Source: Amycolatopsis sp. cg9 (GTDB lineage Bacteria > Actinomycetota > Actinomycetes > Mycobacteriales > Pseudonocardiaceae). From it: DNA of 64,000 nt. Where the stretch lies: positions 9,904,501 to 9,968,500 of the forward strand of contig NZ_CP166850.1 of assembly GCF_041346945.1 (NCBI RefSeq). The letters are read 5' to 3'. The position numbers and the translations under genes were made by a program. Position 1 is the stretch's first letter; every line of letters starts with the position of its first letter. Of the stretch, positions 32,676 through 42,895 are shown piece after piece. Under the pieces are notes generated by a model that did not search any database, was not told where the DNA came from, and saw only the letters and a program-made list of their open reading frames with translations.

Positions 32676-33950
32676 TCAGCGGTGCAAGCGGGTCACGTGC
32701 CACGAGTACCACACGTGGGCCTGCGCGTCCGTCAGCGAAGCGACCTGGTCGATCACCACCCTCAGCAACCCCGCGTCGTCCTTCGCCGCGTTCCAAGCCG
32801 GGACGAACAGCGGATCCAGTGACTCCGGTGCCCGGCGGGCCAGTGCGTGGACCAGCTCCGCCAGCAGCTCGCGCTGGCCCTCCTGCATCGCCAGCCTTCG
32901 GCGGTCGCTCATCACGTACCGCAGCGCCAGTGCCTTCAGCAGCGCCACCTCCGCGGCCACCTGTTCCGGGACCGCCAGCCGGGCGCCGTAACCGCTCAAG
33001 GGGCTCGTGCCGAATGCCGCTCGGGTGCCTGTGACCGCCGCTGTCGTGAAGCGGCCGACCAGTTCGCTCGTCAGTCTCTTCAGCGCGACCTGGGCGCCCG
33101 GTGAGCCGTCCGGCTCCGCCTCCGCCAGGGCCGCCACCGCGGGCAGGGCCAGCAGCTCCGTCGCCGCGTTCTCCAATGTGGACACCGACTGGGACGAGAA
33201 GTGCTTGGCCGCGGCTTCCGCGACCGCCGCGCGCTCGTCCGGGTGGGCCAGTACGCGGAGCTTGATCCGGCCGGCCAGCACGCCGTCCTCGACGTCGTGG
33301 ACCGAGTACGCCACGTCGTCCGCCCAGTCCATGATCTGGGCCTCCAGGCAGGTGCGCTCTTCGGGCGCGCCCTCGCGGAACCACGCGAACACCGCGGTGT
33401 CGTCCGGGTACACGCCGTACTTCGCCGTGCCCGGCTTGCGGGGCCACGGGTACTTCGTCGTCGCGTCCAGGCACGCGCGGGTCAGGTTGAGGCCCGCCGG
33501 GGCGCCGTCGGGGCCGAGGAGCTTGGGCTCCAGGCGGGTGAGGATGCGGATCGTCTGCGCGTTGCCCTCGAACCCGCCGCACGCCGCGGCGACCTGGTCG
33601 AGCGCGCGCTCGCCGTTGTGGCCGAACGGCGGGTGGCCGATGTCGTGCGCCAGCCCCGCGGTGTCCACCAGGTCCGGGTCAGCGCCCAGCTCCTCGGCGA
33701 TGCCGCGGCCGATCTGCGCGACCTCCAGCGAGTGCGTCAGCCGCGTGCGCGGGACGCCGGTGACCTCGGCGCCCTCCCCCGGCCCGACCACCTGGGTCTT
33801 GCCGGCGAGCCGCCGCAGCGCGGCGGAGTGCAGCACCCGGGCCCGGTCGCGCGAGAACGCGCTGCGCCCGTCCGCCCGGGCGCCGGGCAGCGCCGCGGCC
33901 TTCGCCGGCTCCGGGAGCAGGCGGGCGGTGTCGTGTTCGGTGTAACCCAC
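32676..33950 (-). CDS. dgt: Deoxyguanosinetriphosphate triphosphohydrolase
   Basis: A 424-residue HD-domain phosphohydrolase. It has [14 protein letters not shown], the metal-binding [13 protein letters not shown] (H and D ligands), and [12 protein letters not shown], all typical of actinobacterial dGTPases, plus [20 protein letters not shown]. It hydrolyses dGTP to deoxyguanosine and triphosphate, shaping the dNTP pool. In mycobacteria dgt sits next to dnaG; here 10.7 kb of accessory genes separate them. The start at 33950 gives [15 protein letters not shown]. Confidence 0.94.
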   Translation of the reverse strand: MGYTEHDTARLLPEPAKAAALPGARADGRSAFSRDRARVLHSAALRRLAGKTQVVGPGEGAEVTGVPRTRLTHSLEVAQIGRGIAEELGADPDLVDTAGLAHDIGHPPFGHNGERALDQVAAACGGFEGNAQTIRILTRLEPKLLGPDGAPAGLNLTRACLDATTKYPWPRKPGTAKYGVYPDDTAVFAWFREGAPEERTCLEAQIMDWADDVAYSVHDVEDGVLAGRIKLRVLAHPDERAAVAEAAAKHFSSQSVSTLENAATELLALPAVAALAEAEPDGSPGAQVALKRLTSELVGRFTTAAVTGTRAAFGTSPLSGYGARLAVPEQVAAEVALLKALALRYVMSDRRRLAMQEGQRELLAELVHALARRAPESLDPLFVPAWNAAKDDAGLLRVVIDQVASLTDAQAHVWYSWHVTRLHR

Positions 33951-33984
33951 CCGGCCAGCTTAGGCGGGAGCACCGACAAAAAGC

Positions 33985-34647
33985 TCAGCCCAGGAAGGTG
34001 GCGAACAGGTCGTCGGCCGGCGTCTTGGTCAGCCGGTAGTAGAGCAGCGCGCCGGTCTCGCGGACGATGTACCGCACCTGGGTGACGCGCTCCTGCACGA
34101 TCGGCCCGCTGTGCGTCGGCGCCGTCCAGGCGTCCAGCCCGAGGTCGTCGGCCATCGTCCGGGCGCGGAAGGAGTGCCACGGGTCGCTGACGAGCACCGC
34201 CGTGTGCCAGTCGCGGGCTTCGACCTGCTGGGCGACCGCGCGCAGGCTCCGCAGCGTGTCGCTGCCCTCGCCGACGGCCAGGGTCGCCGACGCCGGGACG
34301 CCGTGCCGGGTCAGCCACAGCTGGCCGGCCCGCGCCTCGGTGAAGTTGTCCTCGGCCTTCTTGCCGCCCGCGGTGACGATCGTCTTCGCGACGCCCGCGT
34401 CGTAGAGCTGCTTGGCCTTGACCAGCCGGGCCGCGTAGATGTCCGACGGCCTGCCGTTGTACTGCGCCGCACCCAGCACCACGATGACGTCGGCGGGCGT
34501 CCGGTCGTTTTCGCGGGCGACCTGCCACACCCGGAACGCCGTACCGCCGACGAGCGCGAGCACCACGAGCACCACGCCGAGGGCGATCCGGCGCGCCCAG
34601 TTCGCGAGCGACGGTTTGGTGCGTTCAGCGGTACCCACCCGCCCCAT
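33985..34647 (-). CDS. YdcF-like (DUF218) membrane-anchored protein
   Basis: A 220-residue protein starting at ATG 34647. One N-terminal membrane helix (about residues 20-42) is followed by a DUF218 domain: DVIVVLGAAQYNGRPSDIYAARL, TIVTAGGKKAED and AVLVSDPWHSFRARTMADDLG. DUF218 proteins bind nucleotides or act in envelope metabolism (ElyC, SanA); the periplasmic side is likely. It lies between the response-regulator and dgt genes on the same strand. Confidence 0.85.
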   Translation of the reverse strand: MGRVGTAERTKPSLANWARRIALGVVLVVLALVGGTAFRVWQVARENDRTPADVIVVLGAAQYNGRPSDIYAARLVKAKQLYDAGVAKTIVTAGGKKAEDNFTEARAGQLWLTRHGVPASATLAVGEGSDTLRSLRAVAQQVEARDWHTAVLVSDPWHSFRARTMADDLGLDAWTAPTHSGPIVQERVTQVRYIVRETGALLYYRLTKTPADDLFATFLG

Positions 34648-34670
34648 CTTGTCAGAACGCCCCGGCCCAC

Positions 34671-35276
34671 TCAGAGCCAGCCGCGCTCCTCGGCGACGCG
34701 GACGGCCTCGGCCCGGGTCCGCGCCCCCGTCTTGCCGATCGCGGCGGACAGGTGGTTGCGCACGGTGCCCTCCGACAGGTGCAGGGCGCGCGCCACGTCG
34801 GCCACCGTGGCACCGTCCTTGGCCTCCCGCAGCACGTCCAGCTCCCGCCCGGTGAGCGGGCTGGCCCCGGTGGCCAGGGATTCCGCGGCCAGCGCGGGGT
34901 CCACCACCCGGAGTCCACTGTGGACTCGCCGGACGGCTTCGACGAGCTGCTCGGGCGGGGCGTCCTTGACGACGAACCCGGCCGCGCCCGCCGCCATCGC
35001 GCGGGCCAGGTAGCCGGGCCTGCCGAACGTCGTGCAGATGATCACCCGGCACGACGGGAGCGCGACCCGCAGGTCGGCCGCCGCTTCGAGGCCGTCCTTG
35101 CCCGGCATCTGCACGTCCAGCAGGGCGACGTCGGGCTTCGTCTCGCGAGCGGCGGCGACTACCTCGTCGCCCGAGCCGACCTGCCCGACCACCTCGATGT
35201 CGCTTTCGAGCCCGAGCACGGTGGCGAGCGCCCCGCGCACCATGGCCTGGTCGTCGGCCAGCAGCACCCGGATCAA
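34671..35276 (-). CDS. NarL/LuxR-type response regulator
   Basis: A 201-residue regulator. The start is TTG 35276, overlapping the kinase stop as TTGA; MIRVLLADDQAMVRGAL is a perfect receiver start. Phosphoacceptor D54 is in ALLDVQMPGKDG, K in VVKDAPP. The C-terminal LuxR helix-turn-helix is PLTGRELDVLREAKDGATV and HLSEGTVRNHLSAAIGK. It pairs with the sensor kinase just upstream and probably controls the ABC exporter genes of the same operon. Confidence 0.93.
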   Translation of the reverse strand: MIRVLLADDQAMVRGALATVLGLESDIEVVGQVGSGDEVVAAARETKPDVALLDVQMPGKDGLEAAADLRVALPSCRVIICTTFGRPGYLARAMAAGAAGFVVKDAPPEQLVEAVRRVHSGLRVVDPALAAESLATGASPLTGRELDVLREAKDGATVADVARALHLSEGTVRNHLSAAIGKTGARTRAEAVRVAEERGWL

Positions 35277-36469
35277 GCGAGTCCTCCCGCGGGTTCGGCG
35301 CGCACGGCCGGGGCGGCCGCGCGCGGTTCGGGCTGCGGGACTTCCGCCCGCACCAGCAATCCTCCCCCGGGCCGGACGGACGTCCGCAACGCGCCCCCCA
35401 CCGCGGCGAGCCGCTCGGAAAGCCCGCGCAGGCCGTTGCCCGCGACGACGTCGGCGGCCCGGCCGTCGTCTTCGATCTCCAGCCAGGTGTCGCCCAGCCG
35501 CACGGCCACCTGCTTCGCACCGGAGTGCCGCAGCACGTTCGTGACGGCTTCGCGCAGCACGTAGCCGAAGGTGTTCTGCAGCTCCGGCCGGACGTTGTCG
35601 ACGGCGTGCGGCAGGTCCGCGTCGATCTCCGCGGCCCGCAGCGCCGCCCGCGCGCCGACGAGCTCCGCCGACAGGGACACTTCGCGGTATTCCGAAACGG
35701 TCGCGCGGACGTCGGAGAGCGCGCTGCGGGTCAGGCTCTCGATCTCGCGGATCTCCTCGACCGTGCGCGGGATGTCGCCGGAGCTCTCCAGCACCCGCCG
35801 GGCCAGCCCCGCCTTGACGGTGATCGTGGTGAGGCTGTGCCCGAGCAGGTCGTGCAGGTCGCGGGCGACGCGCTGGCGCTCGTTCGCCACCGCGAGCGTG
35901 GCGATCTCCTCGTTGGCCCGCTCCAGCCGCCGGACCGCGCGGACGAGGTTGGCCATGAAGAACATCGCCAGCGTCACCGAGCCGACCGTGATGAGGTCGC
36001 CGTAGTCGGCCAGGAACCGGCCCTCGAGCAGCAGCACGACGGCGCCGGCGGCCAGCGCGCCCACGTCCAGGATCACCGACCAGGCGGCCGGGACCAGGAA
36101 CACCAGCACCGCCGTGCCGTAGAGCAGGACGAACGCGCTCGCGCTGGTCGTCGCGAGCGTCCCGATCCCCAGGACGTTCATGACGATCCCGAAGGTCAGC
36201 TTCACCCGGCGCTCCCGCTGGAAGAAGAACGGGAAGATCGCGTAGCACAACGCGTACGCGTAGATCAGCACGCCGGTGAGCACGGCCTGGACCGAAACGC
36301 CGGGCTCGGCCAGCAGACCCCGCGTGACCGGGAGGAGGAACGGCAGCAGGAACACCACCGACATGACCGACCACCGCAGGCCCTTCGGGCCGCCGCGGCG
36401 CCCGGCGTCGGGCAGCGGGTCCTCCCACCAGGATTCCTTGCTGTTCAGCCCGAACTTGCGCTTCGCCAT
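35273..36469 (-). CDS. Sensor histidine kinase (HisKA_3 type)
   Basis: A 398-residue kinase with about five to six membrane helices in residues 30-175, then a dimerisation/phosphoacceptor region with RDLHDLLGHSLTTITVKAG (phosphoacceptor His) and an ATP-binding domain (FGYVLREAVTNVLRHSGA, GNGLRGLSERLAAVGG). No separate periplasmic sensor domain, so it likely senses within the membrane, like DesK-type kinases. It is translationally coupled to the response regulator (TTGA). Confidence 0.92.
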   Translation of the reverse strand: MAKRKFGLNSKESWWEDPLPDAGRRGGPKGLRWSVMSVVFLLPFLLPVTRGLLAEPGVSVQAVLTGVLIYAYALCYAIFPFFFQRERRVKLTFGIVMNVLGIGTLATTSASAFVLLYGTAVLVFLVPAAWSVILDVGALAAGAVVLLLEGRFLADYGDLITVGSVTLAMFFMANLVRAVRRLERANEEIATLAVANERQRVARDLHDLLGHSLTTITVKAGLARRVLESSGDIPRTVEEIREIESLTRSALSDVRATVSEYREVSLSAELVGARAALRAAEIDADLPHAVDNVRPELQNTFGYVLREAVTNVLRHSGAKQVAVRLGDTWLEIEDDGRAADVVAGNGLRGLSERLAAVGGALRTSVRPGGGLLVRAEVPQPEPRAAAPAVRAEPAGGLA

Positions 36470-36493
36470 CGCCGTTCCTCGTTCTTCCGGCCC

Positions 36494-37234
36494 TCAGACG
36501 CGGGCGCTGTCCTTACGGTAACGCCTGATCACGAGCGCTCCGAGCACGACCGCCCACGCCCCGAGCACGCCGGCCGCGGTCGGCAGGGACACCACCATGT
36601 CGCCGGTCACCGCGGGCCGCGCCACCTGCAGCACCCAGTACGTCGGCATGATCTGGGCGACGTCGTGCATCCAGCCCGGCATCGACTCGATCGGGATCCA
36701 CAGGCCGCCGAGGAAACCCATGCCGAGGGTGACGATCATGGTGACCGGCTGCATCGAATCGGGTGTGCCGAACTGGCCGAGCAGCAGCCCGAGCAGGACG
36801 AGCGGGATCGTGCCGAGCCAGACGCCGGCGAAGATCCGGACCCAGCCCGCGGCGTCGAGGTGCACGCCCTCGACCGCCACGGCCAGCAGCGGCACCAGGA
36901 TCAGCGCGGGCAGCCCCACGAGCATCCCGGAAATGCCTTTGCCCGCCAGGTAACCGGTGCCGGTCAGCGGGGTCAGGCGCAGCTGGCGCTGCCAGCCGAC
37001 CGAGCGTTCGAGCGCGAGCCGGGCCCCGCTGTTCGTGGCCGCGGCGAACGTCCCGAACGTCATCATGTTGATCATGATCACGGCGGCGATCGCGGCGTGG
37101 TCCGGCGCGTCCGCCTTCGTGAAGACGTTGGCCTGCAACAGGAACATCAGCACCGGGAAGGCGACGACGAAGATCAGGAACCGCGGGGCCCGGAAGTTGC
37201 GGCGGATCTCGGTGAGCAGGTAGGTGGCGTTCAT
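36494..37234 (-). CDS. ABC-2 type transporter permease
   Basis: A 246-residue protein with six predicted membrane helices, starting at ATG 37234 (ATGA overlap with the ATPase gene). LTEIRRNFRAPRFLIFVVAFPVLM at the N-terminus and GGLWIPIESMPGWMHDVAQIMPTYWVLQ near the end are typical ABC-2 (drug/lipid exporter) permease segments. It forms the transporter with the next gene and may export a lipid or antibiotic. The two-component genes follow directly downstream. Confidence 0.9.
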   Translation of the reverse strand: MNATYLLTEIRRNFRAPRFLIFVVAFPVLMFLLQANVFTKADAPDHAAIAAVIMINMMTFGTFAAATNSGARLALERSVGWQRQLRLTPLTGTGYLAGKGISGMLVGLPALILVPLLAVAVEGVHLDAAGWVRIFAGVWLGTIPLVLLGLLLGQFGTPDSMQPVTMIVTLGMGFLGGLWIPIESMPGWMHDVAQIMPTYWVLQVARPAVTGDMVVSLPTAAGVLGAWAVVLGALVIRRYRKDSARV

Positions 37235-38163
37235 CGGACGGGCTCCGCGGTCTCGTCGGCGGTCAGGGAAAGGAAGGCGCCTTCGAGGCCGACGGCCCCG
37301 ATCTCGACGTCGTGCACGGCCGGGACGGCGGCCTTGAGCGCCCAGAGCGTCTCGTCGGAGTCGGCGCTGGAGATCGCGACGCGGTCGCCGCGCAGCTCGA
37401 ACTCCTTGACGCCGGGCAGCGCGGCGATCAGCGCCTCGGTGGCGCCCGGGACGGCGGCGCGCAGGGTGCGGCCGCCGGCCAGCGCGCGGACCTCGGCGAC
37501 GCTCCCGTCGGCGACGATCCGGCCGCGGCGCATCAGCACCACGCGGTCGGCGAACTCTTCGGCCTCTTCGAGGTAGTGCGTGGCGAACACGACCGTGCGG
37601 CCGGACTCGGTGAACGCGTACATCGACTGCCAGAACTCGCGCCGGGTCCCGACGTCCATCGCCGCCGTGGGCTCGTCGAGGATCAGCAGGTCGGGGTCGC
37701 TGACCAGGGCGACGGCGAAGCGCACGCGCTGCTTCTGCCCGCCGGAGAGCTTGTTCGCGCGGCGCCCGGCCAGTTCCTCGACGCCGGCGGCGCGCAGGGC
37801 TTCGGCGACCGGCATCGGGCGGCGGTGCAGCGCCGCGACCATGCCGACGGTCTCGCCGACGGTCAGGTCGTCCATCAGGGCGCCGCCCTGCAGCATCGCG
37901 CCGATCAGCCCGGCGCGGACGGCGTCGATCGGCTTGCGCCCGAACACGCGGACGTCGCCGGCGCCGGGCGTGGTCAGGCCGAGGATCATGTCGACGGTGG
38001 TGGACTTGCCGGCGCCGTTCGGGCCGAGCAGGGCGACCACCTCGCCCGGGGCGATCGTCAGGTCGAGGCCGTCGACCGCGTGGACGTCGCCGTAGTGCTT
38101 GCGCAGGCCGGTGAGGTGGATCGCGGCCCCCGCCGCCACCGCCTGGATGTCTGTTTCTCGCAT
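37231..38163 (-). CDS. ABC transporter ATP-binding protein
   Basis: A 310-residue ATPase. Walker A GPNGAGKSTT (about residues 48-57), Q-loop, signature LSGGQKQR, Walker B LLILDEPTAAMD and the H-loop THYLEEAEEFAD are all present; the last 80 residues are a regulatory tail typical of drug-exporter ATPases. It is the first gene of a four-gene operon (ATPase, permease, sensor kinase, response regulator). Confidence 0.94.
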   Translation of the reverse strand: MRETDIQAVAAGAAIHLTGLRKHYGDVHAVDGLDLTIAPGEVVALLGPNGAGKSTTVDMILGLTTPGAGDVRVFGRKPIDAVRAGLIGAMLQGGALMDDLTVGETVGMVAALHRRPMPVAEALRAAGVEELAGRRANKLSGGQKQRVRFAVALVSDPDLLILDEPTAAMDVGTRREFWQSMYAFTESGRTVVFATHYLEEAEEFADRVVLMRRGRIVADGSVAEVRALAGGRTLRAAVPGATEALIAALPGVKEFELRGDRVAISSADSDETLWALKAAVPAVHDVEIGAVGLEGAFLSLTADETAEPVR

Positions 38164-38257
38164 GCCCCCAGGCTGCCGCCCGGCGGGCCCGGGACCCCAG
38201 ACCGTGCGTCACGACCTCACCGTGACAGGTGTCAGGGGTGCCCGGGCCCGGGCGGGT

Positions 38258-39646
<1,389 letters not shown>

Positions 39647-39729
39647 TCCACGCTCCGGAAGCATGCGGGGACGGTTATCGGACTAGAACGTCCAGGGTAT
39701 CCGCCGGGGCCCAGCGGTTATCGCGCAGG

Positions 39730-40371
39730 CTACGGCCGCGACACCAGCGACGCCGTCACGACGCGGTTGTCCTCGTAGCCCTCGGTCCCGCCGACGTATT
39801 CGCCACCGCAGGTGACCAGCAGCAGCTTGTGCGGGCCATCGGGGTCGAAGAGCTGCTCGGAGCGGCCGGCGAGGTCGGTCTTGTGGACGGTCTCGGTGGC
39901 GTCGATCCGGTAGACCCAGGCGCCGCCCGCGGTGTCGGTCAGCTTGACCTCCTGACCCTGCTTGACCTGCCAGAGTTCCATGAAGGGACCCTTCTTGCCC
40001 TTCCAGTTCACGTGGCCGGAGAGCAGGGCGACCCCGTGGTCGGCGCCCAGTTTGGCGCCCCACCAAGCGGCTTCGCCGAGACCTTCGGGGATCTTCAAAG
40101 CGCCGTTCGCGTCGAGGTCTTCCTGGACGAGCTTCGCGGTGCCGCCGCCGGGCAGGCTCAGGTTCACGGGGTCGCGACCGGCGTCTTCCCGTTCGGCGGG
40201 CTGGCTCGTCGCGGTGGGCGTCCCGGCGCCGTTCGCGACCGCGGGTTCATCCTTTCCGGTGAAGATGAGCAGGGCGGCGACCAGCGCGGCGACGACGAAA
40301 GCGCCGGCGACGCCGACGATCCACCAGCGGCCGGAGCCCTTCTTCCGTTCCGCCGGGTTCTGCTCCTGCAT
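39730..40371 (-). CDS. Class F sortase
   Basis: A 213-residue membrane-anchored transpeptidase. One N-terminal membrane helix (about 16-37) is followed by a linker and the sortase domain: SGHVNWKGKKGPF (catalytic His), LLLVTCGGEYVGGTEGYEDNR (catalytic Cys in TCGG and Arg; written here in parts: LLLVTCGG, EYVGGTEGYEDNR). It starts at ATG 40371. Class F sortases attach surface proteins to peptidoglycan or have housekeeping roles in actinobacteria. It is a tandem paralogue of the sortase at 40542 (the stretch AAWWGAKLGAD is identical). Confidence 0.9.
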   Translation of the reverse strand: MQEQNPAERKKGSGRWWIVGVAGAFVVAALVAALLIFTGKDEPAVANGAGTPTATSQPAEREDAGRDPVNLSLPGGGTAKLVQEDLDANGALKIPEGLGEAAWWGAKLGADHGVALLSGHVNWKGKKGPFMELWQVKQGQEVKLTDTAGGAWVYRIDATETVHKTDLAGRSEQLFDPDGPHKLLLVTCGGEYVGGTEGYEDNRVVTASLVSRP

Positions 40372-40463
40372 GGGGTCGGGCTCCTTCGCTCGGATGAGTT
40401 GGCGAAGGAACACATGCCGCGGCGGGCCCGGGAGGTTGCACCGGGATCGGCCCGGCCCGGCGG

Positions 40464-40490
40464 ACGTCATGAACGAGTCGTTCATGACGT
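40464..40490. repeat. Perfect 27-bp palindrome with GAAYGASTCRTTC core
   Basis: ACGTCATGAACGA (40464-40476), one central G, and TCGTTCATGACGT (40478-40490) are exact inverted repeats. The central 13 bases GAACGAGTCGTTC share the pattern GAAYGA-S-TCRTTC with two copies near 60726 and 60756. It lies between the two sortase genes. Likely a dispersed genomic palindromic repeat; a transcriptional role is possible. Confidence 0.6.
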
Positions 40491-40541
40491 TGGGCGAGCC
40501 GGTCCTGCGCGCGCAGGGAGCGGCGGTGGGACTGGCCGGGC

Positions 40542-41180
40542 TCAGCCGGTCGGGCGGGTCACCAGCTTCGCCGTGACCAGGCGGTTCTCGTCGTACCCCT
40601 CGGTGCCGCCCACGTAGTCGCCGCCGCAGGTGACCAGGACCAGGCGGTGGGGGCCGGTCTGGTTGAACCAGCGCTGGGCCTGCTGCGGGAGCGCTTCCTT
40701 GGGGAGCGTCACCACCTCGTCGACGCGGTAGACCCAGCGGCCGCCGCGGGCGTCGACGATGCTCACCTCGTCGCCGGCCCGGGTGCGCCACAGTTCGTCG
40801 AACGGGCCGCGCTGCCCTTCCCAGTTCACGTGGCCCGACAGCAGCGCCGCGCCGCGGTCCGCACCCAGCTTCGCGCCCCACCAGGCCGCGTCCGACAGGC
40901 CGCGGGGAATCGGCAGGACCCCGGTGTCGGTCAGTTCCGTGCGGACCAGCCGCGCGGTCGCGCCGCCGGGGAGGCGGACCGTGCCTGGGCGCTGCTGGGC
41001 CGCCGATTCGCTGTCCGCGGGCAGCACCGCCGGGGCCGCGTTCTCGCCCGGCAGCGCGCCGGGCGGTGGTGCCGCCAGCGGCGCCGACGTCGGCGGCAGC
41101 CAGGTCAGCACGACGATCCCGGCCGCGAACGCCGCCACGGCCAGCGCGGCCGCGACGGCGGCCAGCGCGGTGCGGAGCAC
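40542..41180 (-). CDS. Class F sortase (second copy)
   Basis: A 212-residue sortase starting at GTG 41180, directly after the stop of the upstream gene. An N-terminal membrane helix (about residues 5-28) precedes a Pro-rich linker and a sortase domain with SGHVNWEGQRGPF, LVLVTCGGDY and GYDENRLVTAKLV (His, Cys, Arg). It is clearly a tandem duplicate of the 39730 gene with a diverged linker. It probably acts on the neighbouring membrane-anchored protein or on distant substrates. Confidence 0.9.
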   Translation of the reverse strand: MLRTALAAVAAALAVAAFAAGIVVLTWLPPTSAPLAAPPPGALPGENAAPAVLPADSESAAQQRPGTVRLPGGATARLVRTELTDTGVLPIPRGLSDAAWWGAKLGADRGAALLSGHVNWEGQRGPFDELWRTRAGDEVSIVDARGGRWVYRVDEVVTLPKEALPQQAQRWFNQTGPHRLVLVTCGGDYVGGTEGYDENRLVTAKLVTRPTG

Positions 41181-42269
41181 CTAGTCCGTCCCGGTCTTGC
41201 GCCGCCGGCCGAGCAGCAGCGCGACCGCCGCGAAGAACACGCCGCCGAAGAGCAAGCCGATGCCGAGCGGGACGCGGGAGCCGTCGCCGTCGGTCGCGGG
41301 GGCCGCCGCGCCGAGGTAACCGGCCGGGACCTGCGTCGGGACCGCCGCCTGCGAGGCGCTCGTGCCGCCCGCCTGGTTGCCCGCCTTCGCGACGAACCCC
41401 TTCGGGACCGAGCAGCTGACCCCGCCGAGCACGATGTTCGTCTGCACGTCCTGCAGCGCCGCGCCCTGCGCGTCCTTGACGTGGGTGGTGATTTCGACGC
41501 GCCAGCCGGCGACGGCGGTGAAGTCGCCGCCGCGCCAGCCGTCCTGCCGGATCAGCTGGTCGAACGTGCCGACGCGGGTCAGCTTGAGGTCGGAGACCGT
41601 GGTGGCCTTGTCGGCGTTGGTGATGTCGCCGGGCGGCCCGAGCCGCAGGTTGGTCAGCTGGAGGCCGGCGGAGCCGCCGGGCACCGGGACGATGCCGAGC
41701 GCGCCGCCGGCCTGGCGCACCCACAGCCGCGCGACGGACGTGGTGGCGGTGAGCTTGGCGGGACCGGTGCAGTCGACCGCCGACTTCGCGCCTTCGAGTA
41801 CCAGCACGGTGTTGTCGGCCGGCTTCGCCGCCTCCTGCCAGACGTCGCGAAGCGCGTAGTTCGTCTCCGCGACGGCGGTGGGCACGGTGGTCGCCTGCAA
41901 CGCCGCGACGACGTTGTGGTCGCGGCTCGCGACACCCGGCGGGTACGGGTCCTGCGACGGGCTGTAGCGGCCCAGGTCGATCTGGTAGTGCCCGCCGAAG
42001 GTCGCACGCTCGCCGTCGTCCTTGGGGACGGTGACCCGGTCGGTGCCGAGCTTCGACTGGCCTGGCAACAGCGGCGAGCGCTGCGTCTCGGTGATGAGGG
42101 CGCCGCCGCGCTGCCCTTCGCCGCCGATCCGGACCGACGCGATGTTCGCGAACGAGACCGGCCCGGTCTTCTCGTCGACGGCCTGCGTCTGCGCCCCGGC
42201 CAGACCCACTCCGACCAGCGGGAACACCACAGCCGTCAGCGCGGCTGCTTTCGTTGCGAAACGGGTCAT
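41181..42269 (-). CDS. Exported, membrane-anchored protein linked to sortases
   Basis: A 362-residue protein starting at ATG 42269, with GGGGAG upstream. A signal peptide (LTAVVFPLVGVGLAGAQT) is followed by an about 280-residue beta-rich ectodomain, a linker rich in A, P, Q, and a C-terminal membrane helix with RRRKTGTD. There is no LPxTG-like motif before the helix, so sortase anchoring is not shown. It lies immediately upstream of the sortase genes on the same strand. Function unknown. Confidence 0.7.
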   Translation of the reverse strand: MTRFATKAAALTAVVFPLVGVGLAGAQTQAVDEKTGPVSFANIASVRIGGEGQRGGALITETQRSPLLPGQSKLGTDRVTVPKDDGERATFGGHYQIDLGRYSPSQDPYPPGVASRDHNVVAALQATTVPTAVAETNYALRDVWQEAAKPADNTVLVLEGAKSAVDCTGPAKLTATTSVARLWVRQAGGALGIVPVPGGSAGLQLTNLRLGPPGDITNADKATTVSDLKLTRVGTFDQLIRQDGWRGGDFTAVAGWRVEITTHVKDAQGAALQDVQTNIVLGGVSCSVPKGFVAKAGNQAGGTSASQAAVPTQVPAGYLGAAAPATDGDGSRVPLGIGLLFGGVFFAAVALLLGRRRKTGTD

Positions 42270-42480
42270 GTCTCCCCACTGGATCTGCTCGGCCGCGGCG
42301 CCGGCGGACGAGAAGCGACGAAACGCTCCGCGACAACCTTGCACCGTCGGCCACTACATGCGAAGCCGAAGAGCCAATATCCCACGAACTCACCCGAACG
42401 GGGTAATACGACCAGCCGTACCCCGCAGCTCGGCGCCGGGCGGGGCTCCCGTCCGGGGGAACACTAGGATGGGCGGGGCC

Positions 42481-42495
42481 GTTATCGGCAATGAC
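42481..42495. promoter_or_regulatory. Candidate zinc-responsive operator before smtB-zur
   Basis: GTTAT (42481-42485), five bases, and ATGAC (42491-42495) form an imperfect palindrome with one mismatch, about 45 bp before the smtB start. SmtB and Zur sites are AT-rich inverted repeats of this size. Support is weak and position-based. Confidence 0.3.
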
Positions 42496-42535
42496 TACGG
42501 AATTCATGGTCCGGACGGGCAGGGTGGAGGCGGGC

Positions 42536-42895
42536 ATGGCGACGGTGACCGGGAGTGGCGCCCAGCCGGGCCTCGCGGAGTGCACGCCGGGGTCGGCGCC
42601 GGTCCACCCGTCACCCTCGGTACTGACGGACGCGGGCGATCTGCTGCGCGCGCTGGCCGCGCCGGTCCGGATCGCGATCGTGCTGCAGCTGCGGGCCGCC
42701 GACCGGTGCGTCCACGAGCTGGTGGACGCCCTCGACGTCGCGCAGCCGCTGATCAGCCAGCACCTGCGGGTGCTGAAGACCGCCGGGGTGGTGCAGGGCG
42801 AACGCCGCGGCCGCGAGGTGGTCTACCGGCTCGCCGACGACCACCTGGCGCACATCGTGGTCGACGCCGTGGCCCACGTGCAGGAAGGAAAGTGA
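42536..42895 (+). CDS. smtB: ArsR/SmtB-family zinc-responsive repressor
   Basis: A 119-residue winged-helix protein. ATG 42536 is chosen because GGTGGAGG ends five nt upstream; ATG 42491 is a weaker alternative. The DNA-binding region is LLRALAAPVRIAIVLQL and SQHLRVLKTAGVV; the alpha-5 zinc motif DDHLAHIVVDAVAHVQE carries the D/H...H/E pattern of SmtB-type sensors. The stop overlaps the Zur start. This pair, next to glyS, copies the mycobacterial smtB-furB order, so it probably senses zinc and represses the operon. Confidence 0.88.
   Translation: MATVTGSGAQPGLAECTPGSAPVHPSPSVLTDAGDLLRALAAPVRIAIVLQLRAADRCVHELVDALDVAQPLISQHLRVLKTAGVVQGERRGREVVYRLADDHLAHIVVDAVAHVQEGK

Noticed and set aside
32480..32700. 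Minus-strand frame after dgt that looks moderately protein-like
   Set aside because: No start, no ribosome site, and no recognisable family; could be chance in GC-rich DNA.
40450..40500. Short peptide frame beginning MNESFMT inside the palindrome near 40470
   Set aside because: The sequence is explained by the palindromic repeat itself; no ribosome site or conservation expected.
41181..42269. LPxTG-type sorting signal in the exported protein next to the sortases
   Set aside because: No matching motif precedes the C-terminal membrane helix.
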